A DNA stretch of 64,000 bases from Chlamydoabsidia padenii (Eukaryota > Mucoromycota > Mucoromycetes > Mucorales > Cunninghamellaceae), in assembly GCA_025330725.1 (NCBI GenBank), contig JAIWND010000014.1, positions 124,001-188,000 of the forward strand, given 5' to 3'. Shown in pieces: positions 44,721 through 58,342 of this stretch. Position numbers and translations under genes: made by a program. The notes under the pieces were generated by a model, which did not search any database, was not told the DNA's origin, and saw only the letters and a program-made list of their open reading frames with translations. How positions within the stretch are numbered: position 1 is the stretch's first letter; each line of letters begins with the position of its first letter.

Positions 44721-47352
44721 ATGGGCCACTTGTAAGTAAATCCGACCTTTCCTTGTACATACTCTCTCTATATCTCTTTATTTATTGACTTATATACTAT
44801 CATCTTTTTGTATCCATTATTATAATGGTATAGGGTAACTGTCGCCACTTGCTCGTTGAATCAATGGGCTTTGGACTTTGAAGGTAATCTGGAACGTATA
44901 CTTGAAAGTATTCGTATCGCTAAAGAAAAAGGTGCCAAACTTCGTGTGGGGCCTGAATTGGAGATAACGTAAGTATTATTGACCTCGTCTCCCCACTTGT
45001 ATATAACCTTCTTCTTCTTCTTTTGACTGTAGGGGATATGGATGTCAAGATCATTTTCTGGAAGGTGATACTTATCTTCACTCTTGGGAAGTCCTGGCCT
45101 CTATTCTACAAAGTGAAGAAGCAAAAGATATGATACTGGATGTTGGAATGTAAGTATAGACAATGACTGTGTCAACTCACTCACCTTCATTCTCTATAAA
45201 TAGGCCTATTATGCACAAATCTGTCAAGTACAATTGCCGCGTCATCATTGCTGATCGTAAAATTGCTTTGATTCGACCTAAAATCTATCTTGCTAATGAT
45301 GGTAATTACCGTGAACTGCGATTCTTCACGCCCTGGACAGCTAAAAAGGTGGAAAAGTACTACTTGCCTCGTATGATTCAATCCATCACTCAACAAACAC
45401 AAGTCCCTATTGGCGATGCCGTGATCAGTACTCTGGATACTTGCTTTGGTTGTGAAACATGTGAAGAATTATTCACTCCATTAAGGTAATGTTTAGAAAG
45501 GAATAGAAAGAGGGGAACTACCATACCCTAACACGAATCTATATATATTTATATTTAGTCCTCATATTGGTATGGGTTTGGATGGGGTCGAAATCTTCAC
45601 CAACAGTAGTGGAAGTCATCATGAATTACGTAAATTAAACCTTCGAATTGATTTGATGAAAGCTGCTACTTTAAAGGTAAAGAACATAACAAAAAAAGAG
45701 AGAGAGAGAGAAGGAACTCAATGGTTGTGTTGTTGTACTATAGACTGGTGGGCTTTATCTTTATGCTAATCAACAAGGATGTGATGGTGATCGGTTGTAT
45801 TATGATGGTTGTGCTATGATCGTCATGAATGGTCAAGTAGTTGCTCAAGGATCTCAATTCTCACTCCATGACGTGGTAAGTAGGAAAGAAAACAAGTATT
45901 AAACTGTAACTCACCATGCTCTACATGTTTATTAGGAAGTAGTAACAGCCACGGTGGATCTTGAAGATATCCGATCCTTCCGGGCTAGTGCAGCAAGTCG
46001 TAGTATCCAAGCCAGCACTTCAGCACCTTATCAACGTATCGACATCAACCAATCAGTCAGCGACAACCGAGATGACAACATTCACCTACGTCCATCTGCA
46101 CCAAGAGCCCCCTTTTACCTTACACCAGAAGAAGAAATTGCGCTGGGACCGGCATGTTGGCTCTGGGACTATCTACGACGATCCAAGACGGCGGGTTACT
46201 TTTTACCTCTTAGTGGTGGTATTGACAGTTGCGCAACCGCGGTGATTGTATCCTCCATGTGTCGTTTGGTAGTGAAAGAAGCTCAAGAAGGAAACCAACA
46301 AGTCATTGATGATGCTCGACGATTGGCTATAGGTGGTAGACACTCTGATGAAGAAGACCTCTCCAACTATATCCCCACCGATCCTCGTGAATTCGCCCAC
46401 CGTATCTTTTATACTTGCTACATGGGCACGGAAAACTCTAGCAAGGAAACCAGACAACGGGCCAAGGCACTGGCGGAAGCAATCGGAAGCTATCACACGG
46501 ATCTCAACATGGACACGGTGGTTCAGGCCATTCAATCGCTCTTCTCTTTGGTGACGGGTCGTATTCCGAAGTTCAAGGCTCATGGTGGATCTCAAACTGA
46601 AAACCTTGCCCTTCAAAACATCCAAGCTCGTTTGCGCATGCTATTGGCTTACATGTTTGCTCAACTTTTACCTTGGTGCCGGTCCATTCAAGGTGGTCTT
46701 TTGGTCTTGGGTAGTGCTAATGTGGATGAAAGTCTCCGTGGTTACCTGACTAAATACGATTGTAGCAGTGCAGATGTGAATCCTATTGGTGGGATCAGTA
46801 AACGGGATCTGAAGCGGTTTATTGCTTATGCCCGAGATGCCTTTGATCTACCTATTTTGGAATCCTTCTTGGATGCTACACCTACTGCTGAATTGGAACC
46901 GATTACTCAAGATTATGTACAATCTGATGAGGTGGACATGGGCATGACTTATGATGAACTCACTCAATTTGGTCGATTACGAAAGGTGGAACGATGTGGT
47001 CCTTTTGCCATGTTTTCCAAACTAGTGCATGAATGGGGTGAATTTTTGAAACCATCAGAGGTAATTTAAAATAAAAACGAGTGGGCAGGTGAATGAATGA
47101 CATCTTTATTAATATACATTGGATTTGTAGGTGGCAGCAAAAGTAAAACGATTCTTTTTTTACTACTCTATCAATCGACATAAAATGACAACAATGACAC
47201 CATCTTATCATGCTGAAGCCTATAGTCCAGACGACAACCGATTTGATTTACGGCCGTTCCTTTATAATGCATCGTGGAAATGGCAATTCAACCGTATCGA
47301 CCAAAGCACCGCTAAATTGGAACAACAAAATGATATTAATAACATAGATTAG
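44721..47352 (+). CDS. QNS1: Glutamine-dependent NAD+ synthetase
   Basis: Eight or so exons; the first codes only MGHL (11 bases) and the second starts at 44834. The enzyme makes NAD+ from nicotinic acid adenine dinucleotide with ATP and glutamine. The N-terminal nitrilase-type glutaminase shows its triad: Glu in [13 protein letters not shown], Lys in [17 protein letters not shown], and Cys in [13 protein letters not shown]. The synthetase half has the ATP loop [18 protein letters not shown], the CYMGTENSS segment, [37 protein letters not shown] and [16 protein letters not shown]. The C-terminal [23 protein letters not shown] completes the typical length of about 700 residues. Cytosolic and essential in yeast. 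The divergent motif-bearing promoter is shared with the LIM gene. Confidence 0.96.
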
Positions 47353-47469
47353 AGATTATAAACAAATGTATCAAATAAAAGATAAATGATTGATTATAAA
47401 GTAGTGTTTTTATTTAGTACAAGTTTTATTAATTAAGGGAGTGTATAAAATAAAATAAAAGAGAGAGAA

Positions 47470-48366
47470 CTAGTAATAGTTTTCACCATCACCATCATCG
47501 TCTCCATCACCATCGTCTTCGCCATTGTCAAAGTAGTTTTGTCCATAATCATTATCGTCTACCAACTCTTCTTCGTCTTCGTATTCTTCTTCTTCAAGTT
47601 CAGCGTCACTACCTGCTGGTTTTTCCGCGTCGTCTTCGTCGTCGTCCTTGTCGTCATTGACTTTATCCAGTAATGCTTCGATTTGACCATAATCATCCCG
47701 CACAACATTCTTCCGTTCTAAAATAAATGAGGAGAGATCAGTTAGTATCGATTCCCTTTAAACATTTGACATACTTTTCTTTGCTTTTGATGGGTCCAGA
47801 ATACTTTGTAGTTCTTCAGGGAACATATCCAGATCTATAGTGTTTTAAAGTGTCGGTTAGAGAAGAGCATGGTGTATTTTATATTATGTCTTACCTGTTT
47901 GAATATCACGTAGTTTTCGTTTATTTTGATCTGTTTGCTTATACCGATCAGAGTAACGTTCAATATCTATACATACAAAGAGTGCCAAGAGAGGTTAGTG
48001 AGCCAATACGTTTTTGATTTGTTTTACCTTTGGGTGGTGGTGGCACTGTCAAATAAAAAGGTGAATTCTTGATCCTTTCCAGATAATCCTTGCGTAAGTT
48101 CCATTGGGTTTGTTCATTTGACGAAGGTTTGCGTGGTATAGGGACATCCATTTTCTAAACAAGAGAGAGACAGTTATTATATTGGTTTTATAGGTAGCTT
48201 GTTGATTGATACTTACAGGAAATAGGTCTGTTTGGACATTGAAGAGACCATTGGCACCCACATCTTTGATCAAGTCAAAAGACATGAATTGTTGAGCACC
48301 AGATCGATTGGCACCCCCACCACCACCAAAACCACCTCTTCCACCACCAAAGCCGCCTCGAGACAT
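47470..48366 (-). CDS. RNA polymerase III subunit Rpc31/RPC7
   Basis: Five minus-strand exons. The start MSRGGFGGGRGGFGGGGGAN is Arg/Gly-rich, followed by the conserved FMSFDLIKDVGANGLFNVQ and DLFPKMDVPIPRKPSSNEQ. Then comes WNLRKDYLERIKNSPFYLTV with a PPPPK turn, and DIERYSDRYKQTDQNKRKLR. The C-terminal third is almost wholly acidic (Asp/Glu runs, ending DGDGENYY). This pattern, a Gly/Arg opening, a DLFP core and an acidic tail, is that of Rpc31 (human POLR3G/RPC7), part of the initiation subcomplex with Rpc34 and Rpc82. It acts in the nucleus on tRNA and 5S rRNA genes. A motif copy lies 91 bases upstream. Confidence 0.9.
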
Positions 48367-48456
48367 GATCAATAAAAAATAAAATGAGTATTTAGAAGAA
48401 GAATAAAAAATTCTGCTGGCGTCCAAAAGGAAGAAAAAAAAAACAAAAAAGGAAAG

Positions 48457-48470
48457 ATTGAAATCCCGAC
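48457..48470 (-). promoter_or_regulatory. Recurrent motif variant (ATTGAAATCCCGAC) before RPC31
   Basis: Copy 91 bases upstream of the RPC31 start. Confidence 0.55.
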
Positions 48471-48576
48471 ATACACAGTTATGCAAAAGGATTGATAAAT
48501 ACAAAGTGACAACTCATACAAATTGATGATGACACATGGTTTTATTATAAAAGTATAACTAGTCTAAAAGTTTCAT

Positions 48577-49850
48577 CTACAAGGAGGGTTTTTTCTCTTG
48601 GGTAAAAGTGGGATAATCAGTGTATCCAGCAGCACCGGCAGTATAAAAGGTCTTGCGTTCATAAGGATGGAGAGGATAACCATACCGTAACCGATCGACA
48701 ATATCAGGATTACTAATAAAAGATCTTCCAAAAGCCACCAAGTTATTTGAAGATTGGTCGGCAACATCAAAAGCAACGTGAGGATCAAAAGAATAACCAC
48801 CCGCTAATAATAATAATAGTAATAAGAAAAAAGGTGGTTAGTCAAGGATCTATCATGTGTTGCCCCCCTTTTTTTTTCTTTACCTGAGATAAAAGGACCT
48901 TTCCAAATAGATCTAAAAGAGTCTAATGATTCTGTTGTATTGGCAGTAACACGATCGTCCGAGCGAATGTTAGTACGAGGTTCAATAAAGTGAAGGAAGG
49001 CCAGATCAGGGTGATTCGCTTGTAATGATTGAGTGAGATAAGTCCATGTCGCCAATGGATTATCATCATACATCCCTTGGAATCCATAGTAAGGTGAGAA
49101 GCGAATACCTGTACGTTCAGCCCCAATAGCTGCCACCACCGCATCCACTATTTCCAATGCAAATCTTGCCCTATTTTCAATAGTTCCACCATATATATCC
49201 GTTCGCTGATTACTACTTGTATTGTTGAATTGATCGATCAAATACCCATTAGCACCATGTATTTCAACACCTATATGTACATAAAAACAAGTCCCAGTTA
49301 GTCATCATCATCATCATCACCGTCCTTTTTTTTTCTTACCATCAAATCCGACTTGTATGGCATTTATAGCGGCCTGAGCGAATTCTTGAATGATTGTCTT
49401 GATTTCAGGGATCGTGAGTGCATGAGGCGTGGAATAAGGTTTACCAGTGCTAGGATTCACACCAGGAATAGGAATAGCAGAGGCCGATACAGGAGTTTCA
49501 CCATCAAAGGCACGACCGGTATGCCAGTGTTGTTGAAAGACAACGGCTTGTTTGGAATGGACAGCATCCACCACTGGTTTCCATCCATCGAGTTGAGCTT
49601 GATTGTATACACCAGGAGCAAACTTGGGTCGAACCACTTGGGAAGAAATAGCCGTCGCTTCCGCAATGAGGAGCCCACCAGGTGTTGCACGTTGACTGTA
49701 GTATTCGCTAATCAAGGTCGTAGGGACACCTTGTTCATCAGCCCTGGTTCTTGTTAGAGGGGCAAGGACAATACGATGTTGAAGTAGATGGGTACCTACT
49801 TTGATAGGTTGGAAGAGCTTTTTATTGGTGGTGATGGTTGAAGATGTCAT
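48577..49850 (-). CDS. Old yellow enzyme family NADPH:flavin oxidoreductase
   Basis: Four minus-strand exons give about 370 residues of an FMN-binding TIM barrel that reduces activated alkenes with NADPH. Conserved pieces: LFQPIKVGTHLLQHRIVLAP, LTRTRADEQGVPT, a QQHWHTGRAF loop, and VEIHGANGYLIDQFNN with the His/Asn pair that binds the substrate oxygen and the following Tyr as proton donor. TSSNQRTDIYGGTIENRARF and the C-terminal NLVAFGRSFISNPDIVDRLR phosphate-binding segment complete the barrel. This matches yeast Oye2/Oye3 and fungal homologues, which act in stress and oxylipin metabolism. The QQHWHTGR loop carries an extra Gln-His compared with the common QLWHxGR. Natural substrate unknown. 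Confidence 0.94.
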
Positions 49851-50195
49851 GATATGATTGTGGGGTAAATAGAGAAAGCAAAGAAGAAGAAAAAAAAGGG
49901 GGGAGGGGATTTAAATAGGGCGCTCAGGACTCCCAAAAGTGGATTTATAAGCGTCAAGTCATTTTGTGCCTTACACACACAAGAATGGTATCATTCACCT
50001 AGTTTTGACAATTGACTGGCTTACAAATGATGGGAATACCTTGATCAGGTGCCCATGCCATTGAGGTCTTGCTTGTCCAAAAAGGGAATATGTCGGTCTT
50101 TCAATTTGTCTCTGTTCGGATACCTCCAGTGATTTCATTTTTCATTTTCTAGCTCTCTTTTTTTTTTTTTTTTCATTCTTTCTTTCACTTTTTTG
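49851..50195. other. Divergent promoter, old yellow enzyme gene and HUL5
   Basis: No gene seen. A GGGCGCTCAGGACTCCC segment lies at about 49918 and a T tract (50158-50173) precedes the HUL5 start. Confidence 0.5.
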
Positions 50196-53100
50196 ATGTT
50201 TACACCTGTTGATAAAGGCAAAAAGTCCTTTGTGGAAAAGACTAGAATAGAACGACAGCAACGTGAACGTGAAAGACAGGAAAAGCTTGACCTCACCAAA
50301 CAAACCCAAGCAGCCAGTCTTATCCAACGATGGTGGCGACAAAGACCTCAACCTGATACTCTATGGGCGTGGTTTGATTCTGAACATTTGACAAACTCTG
50401 ACCCATCACTGGTGAATGTGTATCAAATGGTTGGACAATACTGCCTATTCAGTCGACACAGCTCTCCTGGTGTACAACGATTAACGGCGGTATGCAAACG
50501 AATAACGACAAGGTGCTCTCTCCATCCTTCCTCTTCTGCAGTACAAGTGCCCTTTTACACCCTGTTATTGGACAAACGATATCGCCACTATACCAAACAT
50601 TATATTGAAACAGTATTGTCTCAATGCCTCGAACAGATCTGCGCCAATGACGATAAAATAGACAAGCAACCACTTTACTTGACAGGGCCCGAACTCACGA
50701 CGTTGCTCACCTATCTCAATCCTAGTACTTACAAACCGGTACAACACCTTGTCGATCAACAGTATGCGGAAGACAGTAACAATAGCCTCTCTTTAGCAGC
50801 TTTGGATATCCTGGATACCACGTTAACCAACTTTTATGACCAACAAGGCAGTTTAATTCGAGACGCCTGTGTGCAACGTGTGGAACGACTGGTGAAACTG
50901 GAAAATCGGAGCAAACAGCGGGGCAAGCCATTGGACAAGGATAATTCCAAGTTGGTAAATGGGATCAAATTATGGCTGACGACGGTGACAAGGATTCTTC
51001 TCTTCCCTTTGGAACATGCCAGCGATACGGATCAACTGACAAGGGCGGCTATAAGGGTATGGACTTGGTTATTGACAGTACCACTTTTAACCCGATTTGT
51101 AACTACTATGGTGTTGGATCATTTACGAAAATGGACATTGGGGGCTATTCATCCTTTGGTGATGAAAGGCAACAAGAATTTGGGTGAAACTAGTACGGTG
51201 GGTGGAAATGGTTACTTGTTCTTGATGGCTAATTTGGTGGATCTCTATCAAGAAAAGTTTATGAACAATCAAGATCGGGAAACGGCTTATTATCTGATAA
51301 ATATTGTTATGCATCTTATCTCTTTGGCAACACCTTTTTATTCGGATCGACAAAAGTATCCATACTCTCATTATCATCCTGTATTCAAATGGTCTTGCTG
51401 TCCTTGGGGTGATCAAATTGATGCGCCAGTGTATGAATGGGTGATACAAGATCAACTTGCTACTTTGTGGTCAAGGCAATTCATGGATCAATTATTGGAA
51501 CCAATACTCAAATTCAATTCTGTACCTGCTTTAAAGGTAAACAAGATGACGACAACAACACGGAAACTCTTATCGGGGAAGAAGAAGATGGATGGCACTG
51601 AAAACACTCGTCAACTGATCAACAACAAGAAGGATATGGCTGAATTCTCGATGAACACTCAACTCATGTTCTCCATGTATTCACAACTGGGTACTCTGTT
51701 TACTCTGCAACGGAAGATCATCTTGGCAAGGATTGCGTTTACTCCTGGTTTGATGTCTCAACTTTGGCGGGTGATGAATCATTTTGGACCTCAAGGTAAT
51801 ATGGTGATCTATCTCGATGCTGCAAGGAAACATGTCCAAGATATCGACAAAGAACCTTTGATTGACGTGCTCAAGATGTTCTGTGAAGCCTGCTCTTTGG
51901 TATTCTTGTAAGTTGAGGTTTATTGGATGATGATGATAATGACAGTTTTCTAACTAACTAGGTTTTCTTTTGATAATAGGACACTCGATGATATTGATAT
52001 CTTCCAAAAGGAAACACCATTTGCTCTCTCTGATTTACTGGATCTTGGTCGATTCTTGAACACCTTTTATTTTGCCTTGGTACAACAATCCAACAAGATG
52101 GACACCAACAATCACAACAATACACTATACAACTTTCAAGCCGCCAAGCGATTACTGTTACAACTATACGATTTGGATAATCGACATCCCTTTTGTCCTC
52201 CTGATCACTGGCTCTTGGTATCTGATCCAATGATAAGCAAGCAATCGATTTTACGACTCATCTTTAACTCATCTTCAAAGGACAATCCACCAGAAGCCTC
52301 TCAATTTTTGGCTCAGGTACGACAAGGGGATCTTGTGCCGATGCGTATTCTCCAGCTTATGCCTCACACCATTCCATTCACGACTCGACTGCACATCTTC
52401 AGAGACTGGATTCAGCTTGACAAGGCCTCAGCCATGCATACCTCTGCTCACACGATCTGTATTCGACGTCAACATGTCCTGGAAGATGGCTTCAAGGCAC
52501 TCTCCCGACTGTCTCACGAATCACTGAAAGGGACCATTCGTGTTGTTTTCGTCAATGAACTTGGGATGGAAGAAGCAGGCATTGATCAAGGTGGACCCTT
52601 TAAAGGTAAATCATATCATGTCATATCACATATGCAAACTAACAATTCTTTTTCTTTTTGTTATAGACTTTGTGACACTATTAATATCTGAAGTCTTTGA
52701 TCCCAAATATGGTTTATTCTCCTGTACTGCCGAAACGAATCTATTCTATCCTGCCACGACATCTTCTTTATTGGGCTCAAATCATATTCATCTCTTCGAA
52801 TTCATTGGAAAGGTATGAAAAAAGTTTGGAATATGATGGAATGGAATAAACTGACAAAAGTAATTTGATGTAGATGATTGGAAAAGCGATTTACGAAGGA
52901 ATTCTTCTAGATTGCCAATTTGCTTGCTTCCTATTGGCCAAGATATTGGGTAGAAATGTCTTTTTGGAGGCACTTCAAGAACTAGATGAAGATGTATGGC
53001 GGAACCTAATCTTTTTGAAACATTATGAAGGTAAGAAAGAAATAATAGATTTATAATCAACTCCTCTCATTTAACCATATTGCTTTTGTTTGTAGGTAAT

Positions 53101-54207
53101 GTTGAAGATTTAGGTTTGACTTTTGCAACAGATGAAAAGACATTGGATACCGTGATGACTACCGAGTTGAAATATGTAAGTCTCATTGTTACCAATGTAT
53201 AGAATGCCCAACTAAAGTTGATTTTTTACATTAGCGTGGACAACACATTGGGGTCAACAATGAAAACAAGTTGGAATATGTTTATCTCATGGCCGATTTC
53301 AAGCTCAATCAACAGGCGCGCGATCAAACAAAGGCATTCATCCAGGGATTCAGATCTATTATATCAGCAGGATGGATCAAGGTCTTCTCTCCTCCTGAAC
53401 TACAAAGGTAAGATTAGCAAATATATAAAAACTTTATGTAAACATTTGTTTTTGATAATAGAGTGATATCTGGCGAAGATATGGACTTTGGTAAGAATGA
53501 AAACAGGTCGGTGCATGTTATTAACAGTTTTATATTTAGACGTACCAGATCTTCGACGACATACCCAATATCAAAATGGCTACTTTGATCAACACCCTAT
53601 CATCAAACTACTATGGCAAATTGTCCAAGACTTCAACTCGGACGAGAAACGGGCATTTCTCAAGTTTGTTACCAGTTGTCCCAAGGTAAGACAAAAAAAA
53701 AAGGCGGGATTTGAAAATTGCATTTGCATTAATCTCACTCGAAAAAGCCTCCACTTGGTGGTTTTGGTTACTTGCAACCTCCTTTTACGATACGAATGAT
53801 ATCACCCACTGAACAATCTGTGGAAGGAATGGGGTTGGTTCGGGCCATGTTGAAACTGAATACAAATAGCGATAAATTTGGCCGATTACCTAGCAGCTCA
53901 ACTTGGTAAAGTGGGCGGGAAATATTTACTTGCTCTCAAACTAATGAAACTTTTTTTTTTTTTATTATTTTTAGCTTCAATCTACTAAAGTTGCCTGGTA
54001 AGATCTCTTCTCCCCAACAAAAAGGAATCAGTATTAACCCTTTCTTGTATTGTAGCCTATACCAAGAAATCTTTACTTCGTGAAAAGTTGCATTATGGTA
54101 AGTCGACTATAAATCAAATAAAAACATATGACAGTAGACATATTAACGACTTTATATTTTTATCTCCTATAGCGATTCATTCCAATACGGGCTTCGAACT
54201 TAGTTAG
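50196..54207 (+). CDS. HUL5: HECT E3 ubiquitin ligase, HUL5/UBE3C type
   Basis: Large multi-exon gene; exon 1 runs 50196-51910. The N-terminus has RIERQQRERERQEKLDL and an IQ-like helix AASLIQRWWRQRP, as in Hul5/UBE3C. A long helical middle follows. The HECT domain begins around VFVNELGMEEAGIDQGGPF and includes FEFIGKMIGKAIYEGILLDC, GWIKVFSPPELQRVISG and PPLGGFGYLQPPFTIRM. The catalytic Cys is in SSSTCFNLLKLPAYTKKSLL; the last residues are HYAIHSNTGFELS. Hul5 is a proteasome-bound E4-like ligase that extends ubiquitin chains and helps clear misfolded proteins. The catalytic Cys codon is split by an intron (TG before, C after). A recurrent motif copy lies in the intron at about 53689. Confidence 0.93.
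53703..53716 (+). promoter_or_regulatory. Recurrent GGCGGGATTTGAAA motif inside a HUL5 intron
   Basis: Exact 14-base copy within an intron of the HECT domain; a GGCGGGAAA segment lies in the next intron (about 53913). Not in a promoter position. Confidence 0.4.
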
Positions 54208-54354
54208 TATCATACCCCTCTTCCCTCGTTTTATCAATAAACGATCTCTTCTTTTTATGTATACATAATATGCATGTTAGTTTTTATTTACATCTTGTTT
54301 GTTTGGTGGATGGGTGTGTATGCATATATGTGTTGGGTATGATGGCTATTATTA

Positions 54355-54513
54355 TTATTTGACAGGATAGGCATGTGCTTGTTTGCGTCGAATAGAACGT
54401 ATGGCATGAGCATCATGAATCAACGGGTTACTGGCTAAATCGGCATCAAAAACAAGATGGCTGGCCATGGTGGTTGACAAGAAAAGAGTCATTAATAAAA
54501 TACTTTTTAACAT
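54355..54513 (-). CDS. Putative secreted peptide precursor, 52 residues
   Basis: A small uninterrupted minus-strand frame begins MLKSILLMTLFLSTTMASHL and ends with AHAYPVK. The first 17-18 residues are a convincing signal peptide (Lys, then ILLMTLFL, then small residues at a TMA-S cut). The 34-35 residue rest has acidic then basic halves, with a di/tribasic IRRK that could be a Kex2-type processing site leaving a QAHAYPVK end. It has its own upstream AT-rich promoter and A tract (54538-54552). There are no cysteines or introns. It might be a secreted signal or wall peptide, or an untranslated open frame by chance; codon composition and the signal peptide favour a gene. Confidence 0.5.
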   Translation of the reverse strand: MLKSILLMTLFLSTTMASHLVFDADLASNPLIHDAHAIRSIRRKQAHAYPVK

Positions 54514-54783
54514 TTGAGAAAGTAAATAAAATGTTTAAAAAAAAAAAAAAAATGGACAAGACCTCTCTCTCTCTCTATTTATATTATCATTAGAACAAAA
54601 ACATTTTAAGGCTACACACTGCCTTTTTGTTATTCCTACTATAAAAATCATACATCTAAATGCACGATTGTGTAAGACAAGATCAACAACACTTTATTTC
54701 ATCATTATCTATACTAAAAAACCCCCGATCTAAACTATCTAAACAAAATGGTAGGATGTAAAGTTGTCAGCAAGGGTTGTGTA

Positions 54784-55986
54784 TCACATGTATTTTTGGT
54801 ACAAGATATATAATAGTAGGGTGACACATAATCCAATCGATCCATCGAGCCACATTGGAGGCCGCTGAGATGCCGTCGGCGATCCATGTTCTTGTTGCCG
54901 AGATGCTACTAGTGTGAATGACGTTGATGAATCGAATGATGATGATGATGATGCCTCGGGTATTGCGTTTGATGGTATTGATGCTTCTGTTCCTGTTGAT
55001 GATGTTGCCTGTTTGCTGGTTACTGATAAAGAAGAAGACGGGGTATCCGATGATACGGCTGTAAAAGTAAATGCTGGTAAGGGTTCATCGTCATGTCGTG
55101 CACTGGACTCGTCGGTTTCGGTGATAAAGTCATCATTTTTTACTTGACAGACAGGACATTTCCAGGCTTTCGATCTATACATGATATACAAAAGAGATGG
55201 TCAATACAATCATATATATATATATAAAGGTTGTGTACTTACTGTTTTGCAAGTTTCTGTCGTTCTTCTTTTGGATAGTCCAGTCCGCCGATCGCTCCTT
55301 GTGCATTGGTAGGAAAGAATCCCATGACAGCCAAAAGAACTGTTCGTACTAGAATCAGATAATGAGAAGACTGTTTCATCAGTATCCATGTATTACTTAC
55401 TTCCCCAAGCAGGCTGCCAGAATTCGGGATGATGATCGGTGATACTAAGGCATACTTTGGTACTGAGTTCGAATCGTCCGTTTGGCTATGATATCAAGGA
55501 GAAGAAAGTTACATCTTTTTGGTGTTTAATGTTTTTGGTAGTTATGATTACCGTTAGAAATATCAAATGAGGAGGTTTGAATGGGTATTCCGCAGGTAGT
55601 AATATTCGTCCATGGTATCTAGTAAGGATTACAAGGTAAAAAAAAAAGACTGAGTGACCCACGATCCTAAAAAAGCTATTATCTATTACCCACCTTCCGC
55701 CATCAAAGTCAGTGTCTTTTGGACCAATGACTGTAAAATGCCATTCAAAGATGTTGTCCTATTATCAAAGTCAAAGTCAGTAACAGTGGTGATAAAAATA
55801 AAAGAGAGAAAGACGACCTACTTCCAAAGGATGAGCTTCGTACTCGCTGGTTTTTTCGTTGGCTAATTCTTTAGCTTCTTGTAGTATACGTTTCACAGCT
55901 ATTAATAAAAGAAAAGAAGATTAGTTAGTGTGTGTTCAACTGTGAATAGAGTTACCAGAGTTTTTCAAATTATAGGAAGGTGGCAT
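54784..55986 (-). CDS. Tail-anchored ubiquitin-conjugating enzyme E2, UBE2J/Ubc6 type
   Basis: Six or so minus-strand exons start MPPSYNLKNSAVKRILQEAK. The E2 core shows NIFEWHFTVIGPKDTDFDGG, YHGRILLPAEYPFKPPHLIF, LTPNGRF and the active site KVCLSITDHHPEFWQPAWG, where the Cys forms the ubiquitin thioester. TVLLAVMGFFPTN follows. The linker is Ser/Thr-rich (about 130 residues), and the end is a hydrophobic tail anchor, GSIGLCVTLLLYILYQKYM. ER-anchored E2s of this class serve ER-associated degradation. The TPNGRF in place of the HPN motif is the hallmark of the Ubc6/UBE2J class. The CPVC within KAWKCPVCQVKNDDF adds a small Cys pair after the core, more like UBE2J1 than yeast Ubc6. Confidence 0.93.
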
Positions 55987-56288
55987 TTGGTTTGTTTAGT
56001 GATGGACAATGGGAAAGGAAAGAGGGGTAAGTATTTTGGAAAAAAAGAAGACAACTTTGGTTCGTCTTTTTCAATCCCCGACAATCCGCTTCCCAGGACG
56101 CAGGAAAATCTTCAATTAGAATATTAATGGTGACAAGGTCACGTAGGATACCATTAGACATATAAAACAAACAAAAGTGGGTGATTTTTTATTATAAAAA
56201 AAGAAGGATATAAATATATATATATATATAATGCATAACAATAGATAGGGGGTTAATACTCTTCAGATGATAAAGACTACAAACAATT
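55987..56288. other. E2 gene promoter and fucose synthase 3' flank
   Basis: Contains CAATCCCCGACAATCCGC at about 56073, an imperfect relative of the recurrent motif, 85 bases before the E2 start, and a TATATA run near 56213. No gene seen. Confidence 0.5.
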
Positions 56289-58342
<2,054 letters not shown>

